Below, in pieces: positions 9,274-16,371 of a stretch of DNA of 64,000 bases. Source of the DNA: Streptomyces klenkii. Lineage in GTDB: Bacteria > Actinomycetota > Actinomycetes > Streptomycetales > Streptomycetaceae. The notes below the pieces were generated by a model. The model was given only the letters and a program-made list of their open reading frames with translations. It was not told the origin of the DNA and searched no databases. Where the stretch lies: positions 372,001 through 436,000 of the forward strand of contig NZ_RBAM01000003.1 in NCBI RefSeq assembly GCF_003626645.1, written 5' to 3'. Each line of letters starts with the position of its first letter. The first letter of the stretch is position 1. The translations under genes and the position numbers were made by a program.

Positions 9274-10026
9274 CTACGTGATCCCCGACAGCCGTCTCTC
9301 CACGGCCTTCGGGTCGGCCCTCCACACCCGCCCCACCTCGGCGGCGAACGCGTCCGGGAAGATGTCCTCTTCGCCCGCCTCCAGGCCGTCGAGCACGGCG
9401 GCGGCGACCTCGGCGACGGGCGCGCGCGGGAAGTCCCCGAACGCGGGCTCGTTGCGGGCGACGTAGTCGAGCATGTCGGTGTCGACGGGCCCCGGGAAGA
9501 CGGCGTGGACGGCGATGCCGCGCGGGGCGAGGTCCGCCCGTACGGCCTGCGTCATCAGGTGCAGCGCGGCCTTGGAGGCCGGGTATCCGCCGAGCGACGG
9601 CGTGCCCCCGAAGGCGCCGATGCTGATGACGTTGGCGACGGCCCCGCCGCCGTTGCGCTCCAGGACGGGCACGAAGGCCCGGAGGACGCGCAGGGTGCCC
9701 AGGCAGTTGGTGCGCATCACGTCCTCGACGGCGCCGAGGTCCATGTCGAGGAGGTGGCCGACGGCGTGCGTGCCGGCGTTGTTCACGAGCAGGGTGACGT
9801 CGGAGGCCGCTTGCGCCGCGGCGTCGATCGTGGCGGGCACGGTGAGGTCCAGCGCCAGCGGAAGTACGCGGTCCGGGGCTTCGGCCACGACCGGTTCGAG
9901 GGCGGCCGGATTCCGCGCGGCGGCGTGGACGCGCCGGGCGCCGCGCGCCAGGAACGCGGAGACGAGCGCCCGTCCGATGCCGCGGTTGGCGCCGGTGACG
10001 AGCACGGTGGAACCGTCGATCTTCAC
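9274..10026 (-). CDS. Short-chain dehydrogenase/reductase (250 aa)
   Basis: A classical SDR with cofactor motif TGANRGIG, NNAG at about residue 84, catalytic Ser in ISIGAF and YPASK as the Tyr-Lys pair. It should be a cytoplasmic NAD(P)H-dependent oxidoreductase of unknown substrate. Its start lies 34 bases after the stop of the HAD gene on the same strand, so the two probably form a small operon. Confidence 0.9.
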   Translation of the reverse strand: MKIDGSTVLVTGANRGIGRALVSAFLARGARRVHAAARNPAALEPVVAEAPDRVLPLALDLTVPATIDAAAQAASDVTLLVNNAGTHAVGHLLDMDLGAVEDVMRTNCLGTLRVLRAFVPVLERNGGGAVANVISIGAFGGTPSLGGYPASKAALHLMTQAVRADLAPRGIAVHAVFPGPVDTDMLDYVARNEPAFGDFPRAPVAEVAAAVLDGLEAGEEDIFPDAFAAEVGRVWRADPKAVERRLSGIT

Positions 10027-10060
10027 TGAACTCTGCGTTCCTTTCGGTGGAGCCGGCCGG

Positions 10061-10687
10061 TCACCTCAGCGGGATCCGGAACAGCTCTTCGAGCTTCTTC
10101 ACCGTCTCCGCGGGATCGGCGTCCAGGACGGTGGTCATGCCGAGGTCCTGGGCGGGCGGCAGGTTGCGGGCCGAGTCGTCCACGAAGACGCAGGCCTCGG
10201 CGGGCAGCCGCAGCTCCTTCAGGACGAGCGGGTAGATCCCGGGCTCCGGCTTGCGGAGGCCGTGGTCGCCCGAGAGCACCACGGCGTCGTACAGGGTGCC
10301 GAAGCCGTAGCCCTGGTAGGGGTCGTAGGGGCCGGAGCCGAGGCTGTTGGACAGGATGCCCACCTTGACGCCCGCGCGGCGGGCCGCCTGGCCGGCCGCG
10401 AGCATCAGGGGCTCGGGGCGGAGGTCGGCGAGGACCCGGCCGATCAGGTTGTCCGGGGCGACGCCGAGCAGTGCGGCGGTGCGTTCGTTCCACTCCGGCT
10501 GGCCGATCCGGCCGAGCTCCAGCTGCGCGTAGATCTCGCGCCCTTCCGGGTCCGTGGAGATGACCTGGAGGAACGCGTCGGGCGCGAGGCCTTCGCGCAG
10601 GCAGAAGGCCCGGGTGCACTCGGCGATCGGGGTGGTCAGGACGCCGCCGAAATCGAGCACGAGACCCTGGTGCGGGGGCGGGGGCAT
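10061..10687 (-). CDS. HAD-IA family hydrolase
   Basis: The 208-aa product has the haloacid dehalogenase motifs: LDFGGVL (nucleophile Asp; Gly replaces the second acid, as in several HAD-IA members), ILSNS, a lysine in RKPEPGIY, and the metal-binding VFVDDSARN. It most likely acts as a phosphatase on a small metabolite. It lies upstream of the SDR gene on the same strand with a short gap. The start at 10687 has GAG-containing sequence just upstream. Confidence 0.88.
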   Translation of the reverse strand: MPPPPHQGLVLDFGGVLTTPIAECTRAFCLREGLAPDAFLQVISTDPEGREIYAQLELGRIGQPEWNERTAALLGVAPDNLIGRVLADLRPEPLMLAAGQAARRAGVKVGILSNSLGSGPYDPYQGYGFGTLYDAVVLSGDHGLRKPEPGIYPLVLKELRLPAEACVFVDDSARNLPPAQDLGMTTVLDADPAETVKKLEELFRIPLR

Positions 10688-10870
10688 GGGAACTCCTCAC
10701 GGTGGGTGGTGCACCGCATCTCTTCCACTCTTCCAACGCACTCAACGACTCATGCGCGAACGCGACACGAAGACAGGACACGAGGGCGGAACACTAAGTC
10801 GTCGCCCCGCGTAGGGGAATTGATCACCGTAAGGATGTCGGGAAGTAACAGTGGCTGATTTGATGTTGCT

Positions 10871-11848
10871 ATGCCGAACCTCAAGCCCGCGCTCACGATC
10901 ACGCTCGCCACCGTCGCGTTCGCCGCTGCGGTGCCTTCGACGGCCGCTCAGGCCGCCTCGACCGCCGATGTTCCGGAATTGAAGGTGCTCACCTACAACA
11001 CCTTCCTCATGAGCAAGAACCTTTACCCCAACTGGGGTCAGGACCACCGCGCCAAGGAGATACCGGCCGCCGGTTTCTTCCAGGGAAATGACGTCGTCGT
11101 CCTCCAGGAGGCCTTCGACAACGGCGCCTCCGACGCGCTCAAGGCGAACGCGGCGGGCTCGTACCCGTACCAGACGCCGGTCGTCGGGCGCGGCAAGGAC
11201 GGCTGGGACGCCACGAGCGGGAATTACTCGTCCACCACGCCGGAGGACGGCGGGGTGACGGTGCTCAGCAAGTGGCCGGTCGTCCGCAAGGAGCAGGTGA
11301 TCTTCAACGACGCGTGCGGTGCGGACTGGTGGTCCAACAAGGGTTTCGCTTACGTCGTGCTGAATGTGAACGGCGCGAAGGTGCACGTGGTGGGGACGCA
11401 CGCGCAATCGACCGACGGCGGTTGCGCGGCGGGTGAGGCGGCGGCGGACCGGGCGAAGCAGTTCCGCCAGATCGGCGCTTTCCTCGACGCGAAGAACATT
11501 CCCGCGAACGAGCAGGTCATGGTCGCCGGTGACTTGAATGTGGACTCGCACGGGAGCGAATACGCGGCCCTGCTCGCGAATGCGGATCTCGCCCCGGCGA
11601 CGGAGCGCACCGGCCACCCGTACTCCTTCGACACGAAGGAGAACTCGATCGCGGCCTACCGCTATCCGACGGACGGCCGCGAGGACCTCGACTACGTCCT
11701 GCACCGCAACGGCCACGCGCGCCCGGCGTCCTGGAAGAACACGGTGGTCAAGGAGTCGTCCGCACCGTGGACGGTCTCCAGCTGGGGCAAGGACTACACG
11801 TACACGAACCTCAGCGACCACTACCCGGTCATCGCCGGGAAGTCCTGA
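10871..11848 (+). CDS. Secreted sphingomyelinase-like phosphodiesterase
   Basis: The 325-aa protein starts with a Sec signal peptide ending at about AQA (residues 25-27). It then shows the endonuclease/exonuclease/phosphatase fold: LTYNTFLMS, VVLQEAFD, GTHAQS, AGDLNVD and the closing SDHYPV with its catalytic His. This is the layout of bacterial neutral sphingomyelinases, which cleave phosphocholine from sphingomyelin. No clear Shine-Dalgarno site precedes ATG 10871, and the 70 upstream bases are less GC-rich than their surroundings. It may act on environmental phospholipids. Confidence 0.88.
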   Translation: MPNLKPALTITLATVAFAAAVPSTAAQAASTADVPELKVLTYNTFLMSKNLYPNWGQDHRAKEIPAAGFFQGNDVVVLQEAFDNGASDALKANAAGSYPYQTPVVGRGKDGWDATSGNYSSTTPEDGGVTVLSKWPVVRKEQVIFNDACGADWWSNKGFAYVVLNVNGAKVHVVGTHAQSTDGGCAAGEAAADRAKQFRQIGAFLDAKNIPANEQVMVAGDLNVDSHGSEYAALLANADLAPATERTGHPYSFDTKENSIAAYRYPTDGREDLDYVLHRNGHARPASWKNTVVKESSAPWTVSSWGKDYTYTNLSDHYPVIAGKS

Positions 11849-11931
11849 CCCGCCTCGTTGTCAGTGGGGGGTGTCAGGATGCTCCTACGCGGGTCGCCGA
11901 ACGGGGGGCGGCCCATCCGCGAGGGGGATCC

Positions 11932-12894
11932 ATGCTGTCATCCGCGCTGCCCATCACCGTCAACACCGAGTCCGGAGAAGTACGTTCGCACGTCAGCGCC
12001 GAGGAGCTGGCGGGAGTCGTCGCGCGGCTGGGCGGGGAGGGCGACCGCTTCGCGGTGGTCGAGCGCATAGAGCGGGCGGCGGCGGACGCGGAGGGCGGCC
12101 AGGACCACTACATCCAGACCTGGCACGAGGACGGCGGGCCGTACGAGGTGGAGTACCGCGAGGGCACGGCCGAGCGGCACTTCGGGGTGCGGATGGAGAG
12201 CGCCGGCGAGGTGACGGCCGTGTTCGTGGCGTGGGCGCGGGGCGAGGAGGGGTGGGCGGACGGGTACGCCTGGGAGCAGGTCCGGTTTCCGGAGGAGGAA
12301 GGCGAAGACGCTGCGGAGCCGGATCCGGAGCTGCTGGCCGAGGCGGAAGCGGAAGCCGGACGGCTGATCCGGTGCGGGTTCGGCACGGCCGAGGAGATCA
12401 CCGAGGCCGTCTCCGACCACTTCCACGCCGACGGCGCCACCCCGCTCTCCGTGCCGGCTGCCCGCCGGATCGTGCGCCGCCTGTGGCGCGAGCGGCTGGC
12501 CGAGCAGGAGGGCTGGCCCGAGGTGACCGACGCCGACCGGGTCGCGGAGGCGTTCGCGGCGCTGAACGGCAGCGGTGTCACGGCCCGGATGCACTTCGCC
12601 TGCTGCGGCAACTGCGCCTTCACGGAGATCGGCGGCGAGGCCGCCGAGGGCGATCACGGCTTCGTGTTCTTCTACCACGACGACACCCGGCACGCCGCCG
12701 ACGGCGGCGGCCTGCTGCTGACCTACGGCGCGCACGAGGACGAGGGAGACCAAAAAGAAGCCTCCGCCGCCGTGGGGCAGGAGGTCGTGGCCGCGCTCAC
12801 CGCGGCCGGCCTGTCCTCGAAGTGGGACGGTGATCCGGACCGGGCGATACGGGTCGAGCCGCTGGAGTGGCGCAGGCGGCTGCCGGCGGCGTGA
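11932..12894 (+). CDS. DUF6891 family protein
   Basis: The 320-aa soluble protein has an acidic N-terminal part (1-130) that may be a small alpha/beta domain, an acidic linker, and a C-terminal domain with FACCGNCAFTEI followed by GFVFFYHDDT, which fits DUF6891. The CCxxC cluster could bind metal. Function is unknown. ATG 11932 follows GAGGGGGA. A hairpin with a T run follows the stop. An in-frame extension to 11767 would overlap the sphingomyelinase gene and is rejected. Confidence 0.78.
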   Translation: MLSSALPITVNTESGEVRSHVSAEELAGVVARLGGEGDRFAVVERIERAAADAEGGQDHYIQTWHEDGGPYEVEYREGTAERHFGVRMESAGEVTAVFVAWARGEEGWADGYAWEQVRFPEEEGEDAAEPDPELLAEAEAEAGRLIRCGFGTAEEITEAVSDHFHADGATPLSVPAARRIVRRLWRERLAEQEGWPEVTDADRVAEAFAALNGSGVTARMHFACCGNCAFTEIGGEAAEGDHGFVFFYHDDTRHAADGGGLLLTYGAHEDEGDQKEASAAVGQEVVAALTAAGLSSKWDGDPDRAIRVEPLEWRRRLPAA

Positions 12895-12901
12895 TCGCCT
12901 C

Positions 12902-12930
12902 GCGGGGGCCGGTCCGCCCGCCCCCGCTTT
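12902..12930 (+). terminator. Rho-independent-like terminator
   Basis: GCGGGGGC (12902-12909) and GCCCCCGC (12920-12927) pair perfectly across a 10-base loop and are followed by TTT. It starts 8 bases after the DUF6891 stop. Confidence 0.75.
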
Positions 12931-13051
12931 CCGGAGTCGATTGCTCCGTATTTTCCGGACCCTTCGCGGGTGGCGGGCATCACGCCAAGGTTGCGTATCC
13001 GCCTGCACCCGGAGTCTGCTGCGCCGTCGCAGGTCATGCTTCAATAGGGGC

Positions 13052-13180
13052 ATGGCCAGCTTCCAGAACACCGCGACGGGTCGTTTCGACCTCGAGCCCT
13101 TCTGGCCTTCCCGTCAGCACGACGACTTCGACCGAGTGTGTTGCCGCGCGACTTCCGCGCAGGCCCTCTCCTCCCGCTGA
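13052..13180 (+). CDS. Putative Cys-Cys regulatory leader peptide (42 aa)
   Basis: A short ORF with AGGGG before ATG 13052 encodes a 42-aa peptide containing RQHDDFDRVCCR. This resembles the R-x-H-x-D-x-x-R-V core of the short leader peptides found before sulfur-metabolism genes in Streptomyces. Two consecutive Cys codons (TGT TGC, 13139-13144) follow. Mycobacterial Cys-rich short ORFs are known to act as cysteine-responsive attenuators. It ends about 100 bases before the winged-helix gene, so translation-coupled control is plausible. That role is inferred, not shown. Confidence 0.6.
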   Translation: MASFQNTATGRFDLEPFWPSRQHDDFDRVCCRATSAQALSSR

Positions 13181-13267
13181 CCCCCACGTCGAAGTCAGCC
13201 GCCGGTCCCCGGTCCCGGCCAACGGCCCCGCGCACACGCACGTCCCCTCGACGGTCTCTCGCGCGAA

Positions 13268-13280
13268 AGAGCTGAGCTCT
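13268..13280 (+). promoter_or_regulatory. Inverted repeat abutting the winged-helix start codon
   Basis: AGAGCT-G-AGCTCT ends two bases before ATG 13283 and covers the only purine-rich sequence that could act as its ribosome site. Pairing could mask the start, which would fit an attenuation mechanism linked to the upstream leader peptide. Confidence 0.4.
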
Positions 13281-13282
13281 CC

Positions 13283-13891
13283 ATGACGAACCTCCGTACC
13301 CTCACCGTGCCCGCCCCGTCCACCGCGGCCACCGCCACGGCCGGCTCCGCCGCCCCGCACGCCACGACCCACTCCCCGCACCCCTCGCATACCGCGCACC
13401 GTCACCGACTCCGGGCCGTCTCGCCGGACGAGGTGCCGCCGGTCGCCGAGCTGCTGCACTCCGGCGCGGCCACCTGGATGCCGGCGCCGCAGCACACCGT
13501 GCCGTCGCTGCCCGGCCAGCCGCCGATGATCGGCTATCTGGTGCTCGTCCCGGCCGAGCAGCAGGCCCCCGAGGCCGCGCCCGCCGCCACCCGCGGGGAC
13601 GCGCTGGTGAGCATCGACCCCGAGCAGCGCACGGCCAGCGTGGCCGGGCGCCGGCTCGACCTCACGTACCTGGAGTTCGAGCTGCTGGCCCACCTGGTCG
13701 CGCACCCCCACCGGGTGCACACGCGCGACCAGTTGGTGACGACCGTGTGGGGCTACGGCCACGTGGGCGACGGCCGGACCGTGGACGTCCACGTGGCCCG
13801 GCTGCGCCGCAAGATGGGTGCCGAGCACCGCGCGTCGATCGTGACCGTCCGCCGGGTCGGCTACAAGTACGCGCCGCCGGCCGGCTACTGA
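13283..13891 (+). CDS. OmpR/PhoB-type winged-helix protein without receiver domain
   Basis: The 202-aa product has a low-complexity Ala/Thr/His-rich N-terminus (1-50), a middle segment (50-110) and a C-terminal Trans_reg_C winged helix (about 110-200) with LTYLEFELLAHLV, the recognition-helix region TVDVHVARLRRKMG and VRRVGYKY. No phospho-acceptor receiver is present, so control must come from elsewhere, possibly through the leader peptide at 13052. The target genes are unknown. The next gene starts 183 bases downstream on the same strand. Confidence 0.82.
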   Translation: MTNLRTLTVPAPSTAATATAGSAAPHATTHSPHPSHTAHRHRLRAVSPDEVPPVAELLHSGAATWMPAPQHTVPSLPGQPPMIGYLVLVPAEQQAPEAAPAATRGDALVSIDPEQRTASVAGRRLDLTYLEFELLAHLVAHPHRVHTRDQLVTTVWGYGHVGDGRTVDVHVARLRRKMGAEHRASIVTVRRVGYKYAPPAGY

Positions 13892-14025
13892 TCCGAACCG
13901 GCTGCCCGGCGCCCCCGAAGACCCGGTTCCGTCGGCAAACCCCGAGGTCAGAGGGTGGGGCTAGGTACACCATCGCCGGGGCGGCACCCCCCGTGACGAT
14001 CATGAAGCGGTCGTCCACACTGGTT

Positions 14026-14050
14026 CCCGGGCCCGGTCCGCGGGCCCGGG
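14026..14050 (+). repeat. Perfect GC hairpin upstream of the histidine kinase
   Basis: CCCGGGCCCG (14026-14035) and CGGGCCCGGG (14041-14050) pair perfectly around a 5-base loop, 25 bases before the kinase start. It may be a terminator for the winged-helix gene or a 5' leader structure. The rest of 13892-14074 shows no gene. Confidence 0.5.
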
Positions 14051-14074
14051 AGCACAGCACCAGGGGGACACCGG

Positions 14075-15382
14075 ATGAAGAAGATCGGCAACGCACTGCT
14101 GAGCGCGGCGCGCGGCCTATGGCTGGCGATCTTCGGCTTGGTGGCGTCGATCCTGCTGTTCGTGCTGACCGTGCTCTCGATCGCGTTCACACTCCTGGGC
14201 ATCGGCCTGTTCACCACCCCCGTGGCCGTGGGGGCCCATAGGGCCCACGCCTCCCTGCGCCGCCGCCAGGCGAAGGCCTGGGCAGGGGTGGAGATCCCCG
14301 AGCCGTACCGCCCGCTGCCCGCACGGCGCCCCGGCCTCGCCGGCCAGGTGGAGCTCTGCACGGCCCTGCTCAAGGACCCCGCCACCTGGCGCGACCTGCT
14401 GTGGCTGCTGGTGGACGCGACGGCCGGCACGCTGCTGGCCATCCTGGCGCCCGTCCTCGTGCTGTACCTGCCGTGGGGGATCGTGCTGGCCCTCGGTGTC
14501 TGGGAGCCGATCGAGCGGGCCGGCGGTGGTCTGTGGTTCACGTTCCTCCACATCACCGACCAGTCCACCGCCCATCTGGCGGCCCCGCTCGGCCTGGTCT
14601 GGGGAGTCCTGGGCGCCTTCCTCGCCCGGCCCCTGCTGCGCGCGGACTTCCTGCTGGCCAAGCAGCTGATCGCGCCCGGCCCGGCCACGGCCCGGGAGCT
14701 CGAACTGGCCCGGCGCGTGGACCGGCTCACGGAGTCCCGGCACGACGCGGTGGACGACTCGGCGGCCGAGCTGCGCCGCATCGAGCGCGACCTGCACGAC
14801 GGCGCGCAGGCCCGCCTGGTCGCCATGGGCATGAGCCTGGGCACGATCGAGGCGCTGATCGAGAAGGACCCGGCCCGCGCCAAGCAGCTCGTCGCCGCGG
14901 CCCGTACCAATTCCGCCGAGGCCCTGGCCGAGCTGCGCGACCTGGTGCGGGGCATCCACCCGCCGGTGCTCGCCGAGCGCGGCCTGGCCGACGCCCTGCG
15001 GGCCCTGGCGCTGCGGATGCCGCTGCCCGTCGAGGTGGACGTCGAGCTGGCGGGCCGGGCCGAGGAGCCGGTCGAGACGGCGGCGTACTTCGCGGTCAGC
15101 GAGGTGCTCACCAATGCCGCCAAGCACTCGGGTGCCCGGCGGGTGTGGCTCGACGTGCACCACGCGGAGGGCATGCTGCGGATCTCCGTGACGGACAACG
15201 GCCGCGGCGGGGCGGTCGCCCCGGCGGACGCTGCCACGAGAGGTGCGGCAGCGCGCGCGGCGGGCTCCGGGCTCGCCGGCATCGAGCGGCGCATCGGCAC
15301 CCTGGACGGCGTGCTGGCCGTGAGCAGCCCCGCCGGCGGGCCGACCATGGTCACCATGGAGATTCCCTGCGTCCTGCGCTGA
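14075..15382 (+). CDS. Sensor histidine kinase, NarL/DesK type
   Basis: The 435-aa membrane kinase has an N-terminal putative sensor domain with about four transmembrane helices (residues 15-45, 50-70, 110-140, 165-195). The HisKA_3 dimerisation box RDLHDGAQ places the phospho-accepting His at 241. A HATPase domain follows with the N-box EVLTNAAKHS and G-box DNGRGG. It pairs with the LuxR-type response regulator starting 150 bases downstream. The signal is unknown; this sensor type is widespread in actinobacteria and often reads envelope state. Confidence 0.92.
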   Translation: MKKIGNALLSAARGLWLAIFGLVASILLFVLTVLSIAFTLLGIGLFTTPVAVGAHRAHASLRRRQAKAWAGVEIPEPYRPLPARRPGLAGQVELCTALLKDPATWRDLLWLLVDATAGTLLAILAPVLVLYLPWGIVLALGVWEPIERAGGGLWFTFLHITDQSTAHLAAPLGLVWGVLGAFLARPLLRADFLLAKQLIAPGPATARELELARRVDRLTESRHDAVDDSAAELRRIERDLHDGAQARLVAMGMSLGTIEALIEKDPARAKQLVAAARTNSAEALAELRDLVRGIHPPVLAERGLADALRALALRMPLPVEVDVELAGRAEEPVETAAYFAVSEVLTNAAKHSGARRVWLDVHHAEGMLRISVTDNGRGGAVAPADAATRGAAARAAGSGLAGIERRIGTLDGVLAVSSPAGGPTMVTMEIPCVLR

Positions 15383-15536
15383 CGCGCCGGCGGAGAAAGA
15401 GGGCCGGGGCCGCCGCCCCGGCTCCCCGCGCGTCCGCGGCATCGGCGACGATGAGGGCGAACCACCTGCCCGCCCCCGCCCGCCCGGGCCACCCGGAGCG
15501 CCCGGGGGCGCTGTCCTCGCCGACGTTGGAGTGCCC

Positions 15537-16184
15537 GTGCGCGTTGTGATCGCCGAAGACCTGTTCCTGCTGCGGGACGGTCTGGTCCGGCTGCTGGAGG
15601 CGTACGACTTCGAGATCGCGGCGGCGGTGGAGAGCGGCCCCGAGCTGTCCCGGGCCCTCGCCGAGCTGCGGCCGGACGTGGCGGTGGTGGACGTACGGCT
15701 GCCGCCGTCGTTCACCGACGAGGGCTTGCAGTGCGCGCTCGCCGCGCGGCGGGAGACGCCGGGCCTGCCGGTGCTGGTGCTCTCCCAGCACGTGGAGCAG
15801 CTGTACGCGCGGGAGCTGCTCGCGGACGGCAGCGGCGGCGTCGGCTATCTGCTCAAGGACCGGGTCTTCGACGCCGACCAGTTCGTGGACGCGGTCCGCA
15901 GGGTCGCGGCGGGCGGTACGGCCATGGATCCGCAGGTCATCTCCCAGCTGCTGTCGCGGCGGGCGCAGGACCGGCCGATGGGCGGGCTGACGCCGCGCGA
16001 GCGCGAGGTGATCGAGCTGATGGCCCAGGGCCGGTCGAACGCGGCGATCGCCGCGCAGCTGCACGTGACCGAGCGGGCGGTGGCGAAGCACACGTCGAAC
16101 ATCTTCGGGAAGCTCGGTCTGCCGCCGTCCGAGGACGACAACCGCCGCGTCCTCGCGGTGCTGGCGTACCTCGACCGGGGCTGA
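15537..16184 (+). CDS. LuxR/NarL-family response regulator
   Basis: The product (215 aa from this start) has a receiver domain with acidic pair ED (residues 7-8), phospho-acceptor Asp52 in VVDVRLPP and Lys in LLKDR, then a C-terminal LuxR helix-turn-helix (LTPREREVIELMAQG). GTG 15537 has GGAG five bases upstream; an in-frame GTG at 15531 would sit on that ribosome site and is less likely. It forms a two-component system with the preceding kinase. Confidence 0.92.
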   Translation: MRVVIAEDLFLLRDGLVRLLEAYDFEIAAAVESGPELSRALAELRPDVAVVDVRLPPSFTDEGLQCALAARRETPGLPVLVLSQHVEQLYARELLADGSGGVGYLLKDRVFDADQFVDAVRRVAAGGTAMDPQVISQLLSRRAQDRPMGGLTPREREVIELMAQGRSNAAIAAQLHVTERAVAKHTSNIFGKLGLPPSEDDNRRVLAVLAYLDRG

Positions 16185-16191
16185 ACGGCTC

Positions 16192-16224
16192 CTGACCGCC
16201 TAATGACCACCTACTGACCGAATC
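16192..16224. promoter_or_regulatory. Three 11-base phased direct repeats (TGACC)
   Basis: TGACC occurs at 16193, 16204 and 16215, exactly 11 bases apart, with flanking bases partly conserved (CTGACCGCCTA, ATGACCACCTA, CTGACCGAATC). One-helical-turn direct repeats are the usual binding layout for OmpR/PhoP or SARP-type regulators. It lies just after the response regulator gene and 150 bases before the GH89 gene. Confidence 0.45.
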
Positions 16225-16249
16225 CGAGCCACTCTCCACCGGGGCTGAC

Positions 16250-16267
16250 CGGCCGACCGCTCGGCCG
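16250..16267. terminator. Short GC hairpin between response regulator and GH89 gene
   Basis: CGGCCGA and TCGGCCG pair perfectly over 7 bases with a 4-base loop. It could terminate the two-component operon, but there is no T run and the stem is short. Confidence 0.35.
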
Positions 16268-16371
16268 ATCACGGCTGAACGCCGAGCGCGCCCCATTGCT
16301 CCCTCTGGTGACGCCGGTTAACGTGCGCCGCGCACGCGTCCGTTGTCGCATTCAGCACAGTGGAGAGCGCT

